16,629 nucleotides of DNA from Anaerolineaceae bacterium (lineage in GTDB: Bacteria; Chloroflexota; Anaerolineae; Anaerolineales; Anaerolineaceae). Numbering within the stretch: the stretch's first letter is position 1; each line of letters begins with the position of its first letter. The stretch covers positions 1-16,629 of the forward strand of contig WOZB01000128.1 in the NCBI GenBank assembly GCA_011620445.1, in the 5' to 3' direction. The notes beneath the pieces are model-generated. The model did no database searches, was not told the DNA's origin, and worked only from the letters and a program-made list of their open reading frames with translations. The position numbers and the translations under genes were made by a program. Below, piece by piece: positions 7,131 to 13,397 of the stretch.

Positions 7131-8238
7131 TATAAGCCTTCTTTCGGTTCTGAGCTTTGCCTAAGCGGCGGGTGAAGTCAAGCAATTTGGGTAAAATTTC
7201 AGTATAAGCCTGGTAAATCCAGGGCTTGGCAACAAAATCCCAGGCCCCTAAATGGCGCACTGTTGTGCCGTTAAAACCTTCTTTAAACCTATAGACTCCC
7301 CAAAGCGCATCCTGCTCGTTAAATTCGTCCGGCGCTCCCCAAAAATCATAGGTGTGGCAGCCCAGGCGCTTCGCCAACCTGATAGCCTCCCATTGTAGCA
7401 AGTAATTGGGCATTAGCTCGCGGTTGACTTCCAGAGACATACCAAACATATAACGCGCAATCCCAGCAAAATAGAAAATCATCACAGCGGCAATAGGTTT
7501 GCCTTCATATTCCGCAATCAGTCCAAAAGCCATGCCGGCTTGCATGAACTGCCCCCAAAGCTCTGTGTAATACGCCCCATGGCGCACAACAAACCCGTCC
7601 CGCACACCGGTGGCCGCGTACATACTGTAAAGCATGGGCAAGTCGGTCATCTGCACCTGGCGCAAGCTTACGCCTTTGCGTTCCGAAAGGCGGATGTTGT
7701 AGCGCGTTTTTTGTTTCATGGCAGCCAACAGCGCTTCTTCATCCTTTGATAGATTGATCAATACACTGTTGCGGAATTGGATTTGGTCTTGTGAAAAGCG
7801 CCAATTTCCGGATTTTAACAGGGTTTCCACTGCCAGTCCGGCGGCGTTTGACGTTTCACTTTCGCTTCCCGGAATGCCTGTCCCTAGCAAAACATCGGGG
7901 TCAATTTTAAGAAAAACGGCCTTCTGGTTCCTGGTAAAAGCTTCCAGATCCTGCAATATTGATGAACTCAATTCAAGGTTTCCCCAATCCAATATGGGCC
8001 CCTTGGGGCAATACAAGACCTTGATGTTAATGCCAGGCACGACCCGCACCTGTCTTGAAAGGACCATGGCCGCGGCCACTACTTTGTCAGTCGGGCCCTC
8101 CCAAACCAAAGCTTGCGGAGCCCAGCCATTGCGCTTTTTGGAAAGGCCCCATTCCCAAGTCTGCAATATGTGCGGCTCTGGCAGTTGGCTGATCAGCGCA
8201 TCCCAGTCTGCTGCGGCTTCAACTTTAATCACCCGCAT
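7123..8238 (-). CDS. FemAB-family peptidoglycan-bridge aminoacyltransferase, second paralogue
   Basis: FemAB enzymes carry amino acids from tRNA to the stem peptide of lipid II, using two GNAT-like lobes. Seen: EPHILQTWEWG near the N-terminus, the conserved AAMKQKTRYNIRLSERKG, a variable second lobe, then LMPNYLLQWEAIRLAKRLG, YDFWGAPDEF and ALWGVYRFKEGFNG. The start chosen is ATG at 8238 (MRVIKVEA), giving 371 residues. A longer frame exists to 8379, but its first 47 residues lie inside the upstream gene and are low-complexity and unlike the family. The chosen start overlaps the upstream stop by 14 bases with AAGGT upstream. The substrate is unproven; related proteins also occur in exopolysaccharide loci, which fits the glycosyltransferase neighbours. 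Confidence 0.88.
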   Translation of the reverse strand: MRVIKVEAAADWDALISQLPEPHILQTWEWGLSKKRNGWAPQALVWEGPTDKVVAAAMVLSRQVRVVPGINIKVLYCPKGPILDWGNLELSSSILQDLEAFTRNQKAVFLKIDPDVLLGTGIPGSESETSNAAGLAVETLLKSGNWRFSQDQIQFRNSVLINLSKDEEALLAAMKQKTRYNIRLSERKGVSLRQVQMTDLPMLYSMYAATGVRDGFVVRHGAYYTELWGQFMQAGMAFGLIAEYEGKPIAAVMIFYFAGIARYMFGMSLEVNRELMPNYLLQWEAIRLAKRLGCHTYDFWGAPDEFNEQDALWGVYRFKEGFNGTTVRHLGAWDFVAKPWIYQAYTEILPKLLDFTRRLGKAQNRKKAYSD

Positions 8239-9232
8239 AGTTGTTACCTTTTCGGCGATTGCGGTAAGCCTGGTAAAGCTTGTAGAGCAGAGGTTTATAA
8301 ACTTTGACATAAGCGGGCAAGCTGCGGACGATGCGGCCGTTAAAACCGCGTTTAAAGCGATATACCCCCCAGAGGCCATCTGAGCGGTTCATGAAGTCGC
8401 TTTCAAGTTTTTCTTCGTCTTCATCCGGTACTCCCCACAGGTCGTACACGGCAGCGCCCCGACTCTTGGCGTAGCGCATAGCCTCCCATTGCAGCAGGTA
8501 AGCCGGCATAAGGTTACGGTAGGCATCATCCGAAGCCCCATAAAAGTACCAGGCCCGCTTGCCATTGATAAACAACATCAAGTAAGCCAGGGCCTGGGAA
8601 TCGAGCCTCGCTTCAAAGAGAGCAACATTCCCGCCCTCTGTAAAATAATTGAAAGCTTTTTGGTAGTAATCCCGGGAGTGGACGAAAAAACCATCCCGCT
8701 CTGCGGTTACCTGGCTGACACGGTGGAAGTTCTCTAAATCATTGCTGAGTTGCACGGTCACACCCTTTTTCTCAGCCAGGCGGATGTTATAGCGCGTTTT
8801 TTGCTTCATCCCCGCCAGGATTTCTTCTTCGGTTTGGGCGAGGTCGATCAGGCTCGTGCGCCGGGGTTGGATGGTGTCTGTCTCAGTTTTGAAGCCCGCA
8901 AGCCAATCAGCCTCCACTGAGTCACTGGAACCTTCAAAGGTGTCCGGCTCAACCTGAAGGAGTATGGCATGCTGCTTGCGGCAGAGTCGGTCGATTTCCG
9001 GCCAGAGTTCCTGCCAATCACTGCCCACTGGCCCTTTTGGGATGTAGGCGATGCTGAAGCTGAACGGAAGTTTACGGAAAAGTACTTGTGCGCCGGCGTT
9101 GCCATTGGCCACCCTAAAAGGTTTCCAGCCAAACTGGGATTTCAATTTTCCCCAACCGACAAGCTGCAGGATGTGCGCGTTAGGAAAGCGGCTAAGGGTT
9201 TGTTGCCACTCCGTTTCGGACAAAATAGCCAA
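8225..9232 (-). CDS. FemAB-family peptidoglycan-bridge aminoacyltransferase, first paralogue
   Basis: This protein has the same architecture as its downstream neighbour and is clearly a paralogue. The two share PxxHILQ, IPKGP/CPKGP, GMKQKTRYNIRL, LMPxYLLQWEA, YDLWGVPDE/YDFWGAPDE and GLWGVYRFKRGFNG. It carries a short insertion before the last motif (about EEKLESDFMNRSD). Start choice: GTG at 9265 would overlap the upstream gene by 29 bases. TTG at 9232 begins 4 bases after the upstream stop, has a purine-rich AAGGGACGG before it, and starts almost level with the paralogue in alignment. I prefer 9232 (335 residues) with moderate confidence. Expected role: adding an amino acid to a peptidoglycan cross-bridge or a related envelope acceptor, in the cytoplasm at the membrane. 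Confidence 0.87.
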   Translation of the reverse strand: MAILSETEWQQTLSRFPNAHILQLVGWGKLKSQFGWKPFRVANGNAGAQVLFRKLPFSFSIAYIPKGPVGSDWQELWPEIDRLCRKQHAILLQVEPDTFEGSSDSVEADWLAGFKTETDTIQPRRTSLIDLAQTEEEILAGMKQKTRYNIRLAEKKGVTVQLSNDLENFHRVSQVTAERDGFFVHSRDYYQKAFNYFTEGGNVALFEARLDSQALAYLMLFINGKRAWYFYGASDDAYRNLMPAYLLQWEAMRYAKSRGAAVYDLWGVPDEDEEKLESDFMNRSDGLWGVYRFKRGFNGRIVRSLPAYVKVYKPLLYKLYQAYRNRRKGNNYAGD

Positions 9233-9236
9233 TTGT

Positions 9237-10655
9237 TTACCGTCCCTTGAATCCGAACACGGCACCTACAGTACGCAGCATGATCAGCAAGTCCATGGCA
9301 ATATTGCAGTGCTGGATGTAATAAAGATCATATTCCAGTTTTATAGCTGTTTCTTCGACAGTTTCGGCATAAGCCTGGTGAATCTGCGCCCAACCGGTCA
9401 AGCCCGGCTTAACCAAGAAACGCGCCCGGTAAAAAGGCACTCGTTTTTGAAATTCCACCACCAATTCGCTGCGCTCGGACCTTGGGCCGACCACGCTCAT
9501 ATCGCCTTTGAGCACATTGAGCACCTGCGGCAATTCGTCCAGATGTGACTTGCGCAGGAACTTCCCAATATGGGTAATGCGCGGGTCGTTCATCTGGGTC
9601 ACCAGGGCTTCCTTTTCCATATCCTTATTATTTTTCATGGTGCGGAATTTGAGCATGGTGTAGGCATTACCGGCTTTGCCAATGCGCTCCTGGCGGAAAA
9701 TGATGGGCAGCCCGGAATCCAGATAGATCGTCAATGCGATGATGGGGTAGAGCAAGATGAGGAATATTAAGCCGAGTAAGGCAAGCAGGACATCCAACAA
9801 ACGTTTGAAGATGCGATAAAAGCCGCTGTTTGGGGAGCGGTCAAGAAATTCGCGGATTACCCAATCTGACTCCAATAAGCTGATCGGTATACGGTTGGTG
9901 AGGGATTCATACGCTTCTTCCATGGTCGAGAGCCCCATGCCAATTTCCTGGGCTGCCAGGAGGGTTTGGAACATGCCATGGTTCATTTTGTTCGAAATTG
10001 CCAGGATAAGGTCCGTAATATTCTGGTCGGCAACTACCTGGTTTAGAGATTCGTGATTTCCGATAACAGGATAACCGTAGATTTGCCGGCCTAACTTGGT
10101 TGGGTCGTCGTCAATCAAACCAATCAGATTGAAAGGCGGAGGGCTTTGTTTGGATATCTCAAACGCTAATGCGGTTCCCGCGCGGCCAGCTCCAACAATC
10201 AAGACTCTCTTTTGCCTTGAGACCGCTGAGAAAACCTGGATAAAAAAGAGACGCCAGAGCAAGGTGAACAATGCCACTGCGACTACGAACACTGCCACGC
10301 CTACCCGTGGAAGAGATTCTGGCGGTGATGCAAAGTAAATGATTAAATAGGCCAGCCCAGCAAGTACTGTCGCCAGTCCAATCCCCTTGAAAGTCTCACG
10401 GTAGCTGTTGGCTTTTCGCAGATCATAGATTTCAACCAAAAACAGAATCCACAACAGCGGCAATAAATAAAACCAACCCGGAATACGAGTCTGGATAAAT
10501 TCCAGATTAAAAACTGAATCTGGATCCAACCGTGACCAGATAAATACGGCTACCAGGAGCCCCAGGAAGCCCGCCAGAATATCACCCAATACCAGCAGAA
10601 ACCGCTGTTCAGAGGATGAAAGACGCAAGCTATTGGTGACTGAGTTTGAGTGCAT
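9237..10655 (-). CDS. Polyprenyl-phosphate sugar-1-phosphate transferase (WcaJ/exopolysaccharide type)
   Basis: This membrane enzyme starts glycan assembly by moving a sugar-1-phosphate from a nucleotide sugar to undecaprenyl phosphate. Seen over 472 residues: four N-terminal membrane helices (about 18-40, 62-78, 93-110, 118-138) and a Rossmann-like domain beginning VLIVGAGRAGT (151-161). The C-terminal catalytic domain starts at FKRLLDVLLALLG (about 283-295) with another membrane segment, then RQERIGKAG (321-329), MLKFRTM (334-340), LDELPQ (372-377, with the acidic pair), GDMSVVGPR (384-392) and KPGLTGWAQ (416-424). This is the full-length initiating-transferase architecture. ATG at 10655 has GGAGAT upstream. 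It follows the GT2 gene by 24 bases and abuts the FemAB pair. Sugar specificity cannot be read from the sequence. Confidence 0.93.
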   Translation of the reverse strand: MHSNSVTNSLRLSSSEQRFLLVLGDILAGFLGLLVAVFIWSRLDPDSVFNLEFIQTRIPGWFYLLPLLWILFLVEIYDLRKANSYRETFKGIGLATVLAGLAYLIIYFASPPESLPRVGVAVFVVAVALFTLLWRLFFIQVFSAVSRQKRVLIVGAGRAGTALAFEISKQSPPPFNLIGLIDDDPTKLGRQIYGYPVIGNHESLNQVVADQNITDLILAISNKMNHGMFQTLLAAQEIGMGLSTMEEAYESLTNRIPISLLESDWVIREFLDRSPNSGFYRIFKRLLDVLLALLGLIFLILLYPIIALTIYLDSGLPIIFRQERIGKAGNAYTMLKFRTMKNNKDMEKEALVTQMNDPRITHIGKFLRKSHLDELPQVLNVLKGDMSVVGPRSERSELVVEFQKRVPFYRARFLVKPGLTGWAQIHQAYAETVEETAIKLEYDLYYIQHCNIAMDLLIMLRTVGAVFGFKGR

Positions 10656-10679
10656 TACGGTGTAATCTCCGCAAAAAAA

Positions 10680-11678
10680 TTAACGCTTACCGGCTAACCC
10701 AAATAGAAAGCCAGTTCCCCAGGAGAGGTGCATACAACCTACTGCTGCCGCAACCAGGGGGATCATGATTATATCTTTCTTTTGTATAGCAATCTGTGTG
10801 CCAATTCCCAGTAAGACCAATAAGTAGAGGCAGGCGGCAATGAAAAACAGCGGCCTCACCGCAGTAAAAGCGATGCCTAAAACCAGGAGTATGGCAAGCC
10901 CGCTCACCAATAGCGGTGGTAGTGCTTGCCGTAGTTTCAGGCTGCCTGGATAGCGTTTGAGCATCTGGGCTTTCCAGTAGCCATAGCGCCAATACTGTTT
11001 AGCAAGACTGCGCAGGTCCTTTCGGGCAAAATACTGGCTGCGTATCTTTGGATCAAGATAAATCCGACCCCCTTGCTGGGTCAATCGGGTGTTAAGTTCA
11101 TAATCTTCATTCGTAAGCAAACTCTCATCATATCCGCCAAGTGAAATCAGCGTGCTGCGCTTCCATGCCCCAAAAGGCACTGTCTCCACGTATTCTGCTT
11201 TCTGTGTGAAGCGATATTTTGCCCCGCCAACTGCCAGGGGGTGCGCTGCCGCGGCTGCAATGGCTTTGGCAATGAGGTTTTCGTTTTGGGGGGCAATGTC
11301 CCAAACGCCACCAACATTTTCTGCCAGGCCGTCTTTTAAGCCCTGCACGCTGAGGGCTATGTAGTCCTTACTGGGGATGGAATGTGCGTCCAGACGAATG
11401 ACAAACTCGCCGCTTGAAGCATCAATCGCGCGATTTAACCCTGCGGGAATAATGCGTTTTGGATTGTCCACAATCTTGATTGCCATCTCGGGATGTTTTG
11501 CCTGATATTCTGTAATACAGACACGGGTTGAATCTTCTGACATGCCATCAGCAATAATTACTTCCAGCTGTTCGTGCGGATAGCTCTGATTGAAGAGCGC
11601 CTCCAGCAGCAGGGTGATGGTCTCGGTTTCATTCCGGCAAGGAATGATTACAGAAACTTCTGGTTTCATCGACTGCAA
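10680..11678 (-). CDS. GT2-family membrane glycosyltransferase (ExoA-like)
   Basis: This is a GT-A fold transferase that probably extends a lipid-linked saccharide on the cytoplasmic face. Seen over 332 residues: the N-terminal VSVIIPCRNE (8-17), DGMSEDST (44-51), AGLNRAI (79-85), the metal-binding RLDAHS (D97, H99), the acceptor-side NEDYELNTRL (190-199) with likely catalytic D192, the trailing RYGYWK (231-236), and three C-terminal membrane helices (about 253-272, 275-295, 302-325). This resembles succinoglycan-type ExoA proteins. TTG at 11678 directly abuts the ridA stop; ATG at 11669 (MKPEVSV) is more conventional and may be the true start, though neither has a clear Shine-Dalgarno. Position between ridA and the initiating transferase supports co-transcription in an envelope-glycan module. 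Confidence 0.9.
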   Translation of the reverse strand: MQSMKPEVSVIIPCRNETETITLLLEALFNQSYPHEQLEVIIADGMSEDSTRVCITEYQAKHPEMAIKIVDNPKRIIPAGLNRAIDASSGEFVIRLDAHSIPSKDYIALSVQGLKDGLAENVGGVWDIAPQNENLIAKAIAAAAAHPLAVGGAKYRFTQKAEYVETVPFGAWKRSTLISLGGYDESLLTNEDYELNTRLTQQGGRIYLDPKIRSQYFARKDLRSLAKQYWRYGYWKAQMLKRYPGSLKLRQALPPLLVSGLAILLVLGIAFTAVRPLFFIAACLYLLVLLGIGTQIAIQKKDIIMIPLVAAAVGCMHLSWGTGFLFGLAGKR

Positions 11679-12086
11679 TTAAGCCTGGTCTCTGCAAATC
11701 CTGGCAATTGTCTCAATTTCAACAAGCCCGCCTTTAGGCAAAGCCGCTACTTCAACAGCTGAGCGGGCAGGGAAATTTGATGAAAAGAACTCAGCATAGA
11801 TCGCATTCATAACCGTAAAATCACTCATGGATTTCAGGAATACGGTGGTCTTGAGCACACAATCAAGGCAAGAGCCAGCAGCGGCCAAAACAGCCTCCAC
11901 ATTTTTGAAGGCCTGGCGTGTTTGGGCTTCAATGCCTTCGGCCAATTCACCGGTTTCAGGAACAATGCCCAGTTGCCCGGATGTAAAAACCAATTCTTCA
12001 GTCGCCGTCGCCACGGAGTAAGGACCAATGGCTTTGGGGGCCTTTTCAGTCTTGATAATGGTCTTTGATTGGCAGCAAGCATTCAT
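11679..12086 (-). CDS. ridA: RidA-family reactive imine/enamine deaminase
   Basis: RidA hydrolyses enamine/imine intermediates such as 2-aminoacrylate, released by PLP enzymes, to 2-oxo acids and ammonia, protecting other PLP enzymes. Seen over 135 residues: KAIGPYSVA (18-26), VFTSGQLG (33-40), TRQAFKNVEAVL (56-67), FPARSAVEVAALPKGG (105-120) with substrate-binding R108, and EIE (123-125) with E123. The R108-E123 spacing of 15 matches R105/E120 of the E. coli protein. ATG at 12086 has an excellent GAGGTG (12090-12095); the longer frame to 12116 would start upstream of the predicted transcript start and is rejected. It is the first gene after the promoter at 12115-12123. Its operon partner dcyD encodes an enzyme whose reaction yields the RidA substrate. 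Confidence 0.92.
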   Translation of the reverse strand: MNACCQSKTIIKTEKAPKAIGPYSVATATEELVFTSGQLGIVPETGELAEGIEAQTRQAFKNVEAVLAAAGSCLDCVLKTTVFLKSMSDFTVMNAIYAEFFSSNFPARSAVEVAALPKGGLVEIETIARICRDQA

Positions 12087-12089
12087 GTT

Positions 12090-12095
12090 CACCTC
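12090..12095 (-). promoter_or_regulatory. Shine-Dalgarno of ridA (decides the start)
   Basis: GAGGTG on the minus strand lies 3 bases before ATG at 12086 (4-8 counted from the purine core). It fixes the 135-residue start and excludes the 145-residue reading. Confidence 0.75.
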
Positions 12096-12114
12096 ACTGG
12101 GATAAGTTAAATTC

Positions 12115-12123
12115 ATTATATCA
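12115..12123 (-). promoter_or_regulatory. Extended -10 promoter of the ridA-to-lpd run
   Basis: On the minus strand TGA is followed by a perfect TATAAT. The -35 region is poor, as expected for a TGn-type promoter. Predicted transcription start is near 12108, giving a leader of about 22 bases before ridA. It lies downstream of the structured element, so that element would not be in this transcript. Confidence 0.65.
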
Positions 12124-12179
12124 TCCAGGCAAATTCCTCATTTGGAAGCAGGCCTTAAGAGCACGAGATGCGAGTAAGA

Positions 12180-12301
12180 CCAGCAACTTTTATATAGCCT
12201 CCGCGGGGGAGGTCATCATCCCAGTCCGTTCTGGAATCATTGGCCCGAAATCAATTCTGAATCGAACTTGGGAGTATGTCAGTAAAGTTGCTTAGCGCTG
12301 G
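12180..12301. other. Highly pairable intergenic element, possible structured RNA or MITE-like remnant
   Basis: An outer perfect 9-bp repeat, AGCAACTTT (12182-12190) with AAAGTTGCT (12284-12292), encloses two arms. One is a hairpin CCTCC/GGAGG (12198-12202, 12208-12212). The other is a long arm with TCCCA/TGGGA (12219-12223, 12269-12273), GTTC/GAAC (12228-12231, 12264-12267) and ATTG/CAAT (12239-12242, 12252-12255). Outer CC/GG pairs may extend the closing stem. The strand cannot be decided: on the minus strand it lies between the 105-aa gene and the ridA promoter. No tRNA, 5S, SRP, 6S or riboswitch consensus is evident to me. Transposon-like terminal repeats are another reading. Confidence 0.4.
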
Positions 12302-12317
12302 AACAAAAAAATTTTGC

Positions 12318-12635
12318 TTAAGCCTGCCATTGGCCGATATCTTTCCAGCAATGGTCAAGGTGCTCCGTCAAAGTATCTTTTAGCTTACTGCGTATGCTGT
12401 TTCTTACAGCCAGCATAAGAGGAACGCCGCCCATATCATTCAAGCGTTTCCCGATCTCGCGGGCTTCGCGGTGGTGGCAATGCATATCAAAATTCCCACC
12501 TGGAACCAGACTCAGAAAGTCGTCCGTTCGGCCGATGGTAGTCAGCTTTTCAATCATTGCTTTCACTTCTGCCTTGCGATGAGCATCCAAAGCGTTGATT
12601 GAAGGTTCCCCAAACAAGAGAGTTAGTAAGTTCAT
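12318..12635 (-). CDS. Small uncharacterised protein with His/Cys clusters
   Basis: This 105-residue protein belongs to no family I can name. It starts at ATG 12635 behind a strong GGAGGC. Seen: an N-terminal LLFGEPS, a helical basic/acidic segment, then MHCHHREAREIG (51-62) and EHLDHCW (91-97). Together these offer H52, C53, H54, H55, H92, H95 and C96 as possible metal or redox ligands. No membrane helix or signal peptide is visible. It is transcribed divergently from greA across a 240-base gap; no convincing promoter is seen on its side (weak TAAAAT at 12654-12659). It could continue toward ridA on the same strand, but the element at 12180-12301 intervenes. The metal-binding idea is inference. 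Confidence 0.75.
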   Translation of the reverse strand: MNLLTLLFGEPSINALDAHRKAEVKAMIEKLTTIGRTDDFLSLVPGGNFDMHCHHREAREIGKRLNDMGGVPLMLAVRNSIRSKLKDTLTEHLDHCWKDIGQWQA

Positions 12636-12759
12636 GCGGCTGCCTCCAAATGAATTTTACTATGCAAAAATTAATGCTTACATAACCTTGACAGGAAGGC
12701 GGAATTATTACTTGATTCTCTCGCCTTAAGCGGAAATTAATGCTATTTAGGCTGAACTA

Positions 12760-12768
12760 TGCTATAAT
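12760..12768 (+). promoter_or_regulatory. Extended -10 promoter of greA
   Basis: TGC is followed by a perfect TATAAT; the -35 is weak. Predicted transcription start is near 12775, leaving an untranslated leader of about 100 bases that begins with the inverted repeat at 12778-12809. Confidence 0.65.
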
Positions 12769-12777
12769 CTGGTTCTC

Positions 12778-12809
12778 GCGTTTCGGAATGGAAATCCTTT
12801 CCAAAACGC
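12778..12809 (+). promoter_or_regulatory. Stem-loop at the 5' end of the greA leader
   Basis: Two 14-base arms, beginning GCGTTTCGGAA and ending TTCCAAAACGC, pair as 6 + 4 + 2 base pairs with single C-A and T-T mismatches and a 4-base AAAT loop. It starts only about 3 bases after the predicted transcription start. It may stabilise the 5' end, or act at the DNA level as a regulator site. There is no U-tract, so it is not a terminator. Confidence 0.5.
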
Positions 12810-12875
12810 ATTTTATGTTAATCAATGTCGAACGGATAACGAAAAGTCGAGTAATCAAAAAAGGGAAGTAATCAC

Positions 12876-13343
12876 ATGCCAAGTTCTTATCTCACCCGTG
12901 AGGGCTTCGAAAAACTCCAGCAAGAACTGGAATACTTGCGCAACGAAAAACGCAAGGAAGTTGCCGTGCGTTTACAGGAAGCCATGGAAGATGGCGAGCT
13001 AATTGAAAACGCAGAATACGAAGACGCCAAAAATGAACAAGCATTCACCGAAGGGCGCATCAAGGATCTTGAACTCCTTCTTGCCAATGCGCATATCATC
13101 GATGAAGACGACGAAAACGAGCACGGCGCCATCGAGGTCGGTTCCAAAGTCACCATTCAGGAAGACAAACGGGACCCGGAAACTTACATGATTGTTGGAC
13201 CAGCTGAAGCGGACCCAAAACAGAACCGCATCTCCAACGAGTCACCTCTTGGGCGCGCCTTGATGAACCGCCACACCGGGGAAAAGGTAAAAGTAGAAGC
13301 TCCAGGCGGGGCTTTCGTGGTTGAAGTCTTAAAAGTAGAGTAA
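12876..13343 (+). CDS. greA: Transcription elongation factor GreA
   Basis: GreA enters the RNA polymerase secondary channel and stimulates cleavage of backtracked RNA. Seen over 155 residues: the N-terminal coiled coil (about 5-75) with the tip GELIENAEYEDAKNEQ (40-55), and the C-terminal FKBP-like domain with IEVGSKVTI, YMIVGPAEADP, ISNESPLGRALM and GEKVKVEAPGG. The tip acidic residues, D41 and E44 in E. coli, are here E41 and E44, a conservative change at the Mg2+-coordinating position. Length is normal. ATG at 12876 has AAGGGAAG upstream. It is transcribed from the extended -10 at 12760-12768 and followed at once by an intrinsic terminator and lysS. Confidence 0.95.
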   Translation: MPSSYLTREGFEKLQQELEYLRNEKRKEVAVRLQEAMEDGELIENAEYEDAKNEQAFTEGRIKDLELLLANAHIIDEDDENEHGAIEVGSKVTIQEDKRDPETYMIVGPAEADPKQNRISNESPLGRALMNRHTGEKVKVEAPGGAFVVEVLKVE

Positions 13344-13360
13344 GACCAAAGAAAAATCAT

Positions 13361-13387
13361 CCCCACCTTCTCAGGTGGGGTTTTTTT
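13361..13387 (+). terminator. Intrinsic terminator between greA and lysS
   Basis: The perfect 8-bp GC-rich stem CCCCACCT/AGGTGGGG (13361-13368, 13373-13380) with a TCTC loop is followed by seven T. It ends only 10 bases before the lysS start codon, leaving just enough room for the lysS ribosome site, so lysS expression probably depends on partial read-through. Confidence 0.9.
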
Positions 13388-13397
13388 AAGAGGAAAC

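Noticed and set aside
8239..8379. N-terminal extension of the second FemAB paralogue to a 418-residue frame
   Set aside because: These 47 residues lie entirely inside the upstream FemAB gene, have no family similarity and precede a well-placed start at 8238.
12180..12301. 5S rRNA reading of the structured element (about 110-120 bases, TGGGAGTATGTC resembling the 5S 3' arm)
   Set aside because: The CCTCC/GGAGG hairpin closes at once instead of enclosing a second helix, the arm order and sizes do not fit, and the conserved loop sequence is missing.
12688..12693. Perfect TTGACA upstream of greA as a -35 element
   Set aside because: No acceptable -10 lies 15-19 bases downstream, while a much better extended -10 exists at 12760-12768.
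12815..12871. 18-codon upstream frame ending 4 bases before greA
   Set aside because: It has no ribosome site, and an open frame of this length is expected often by chance. Its stop overlaps the greA ribosome site simply because of position.
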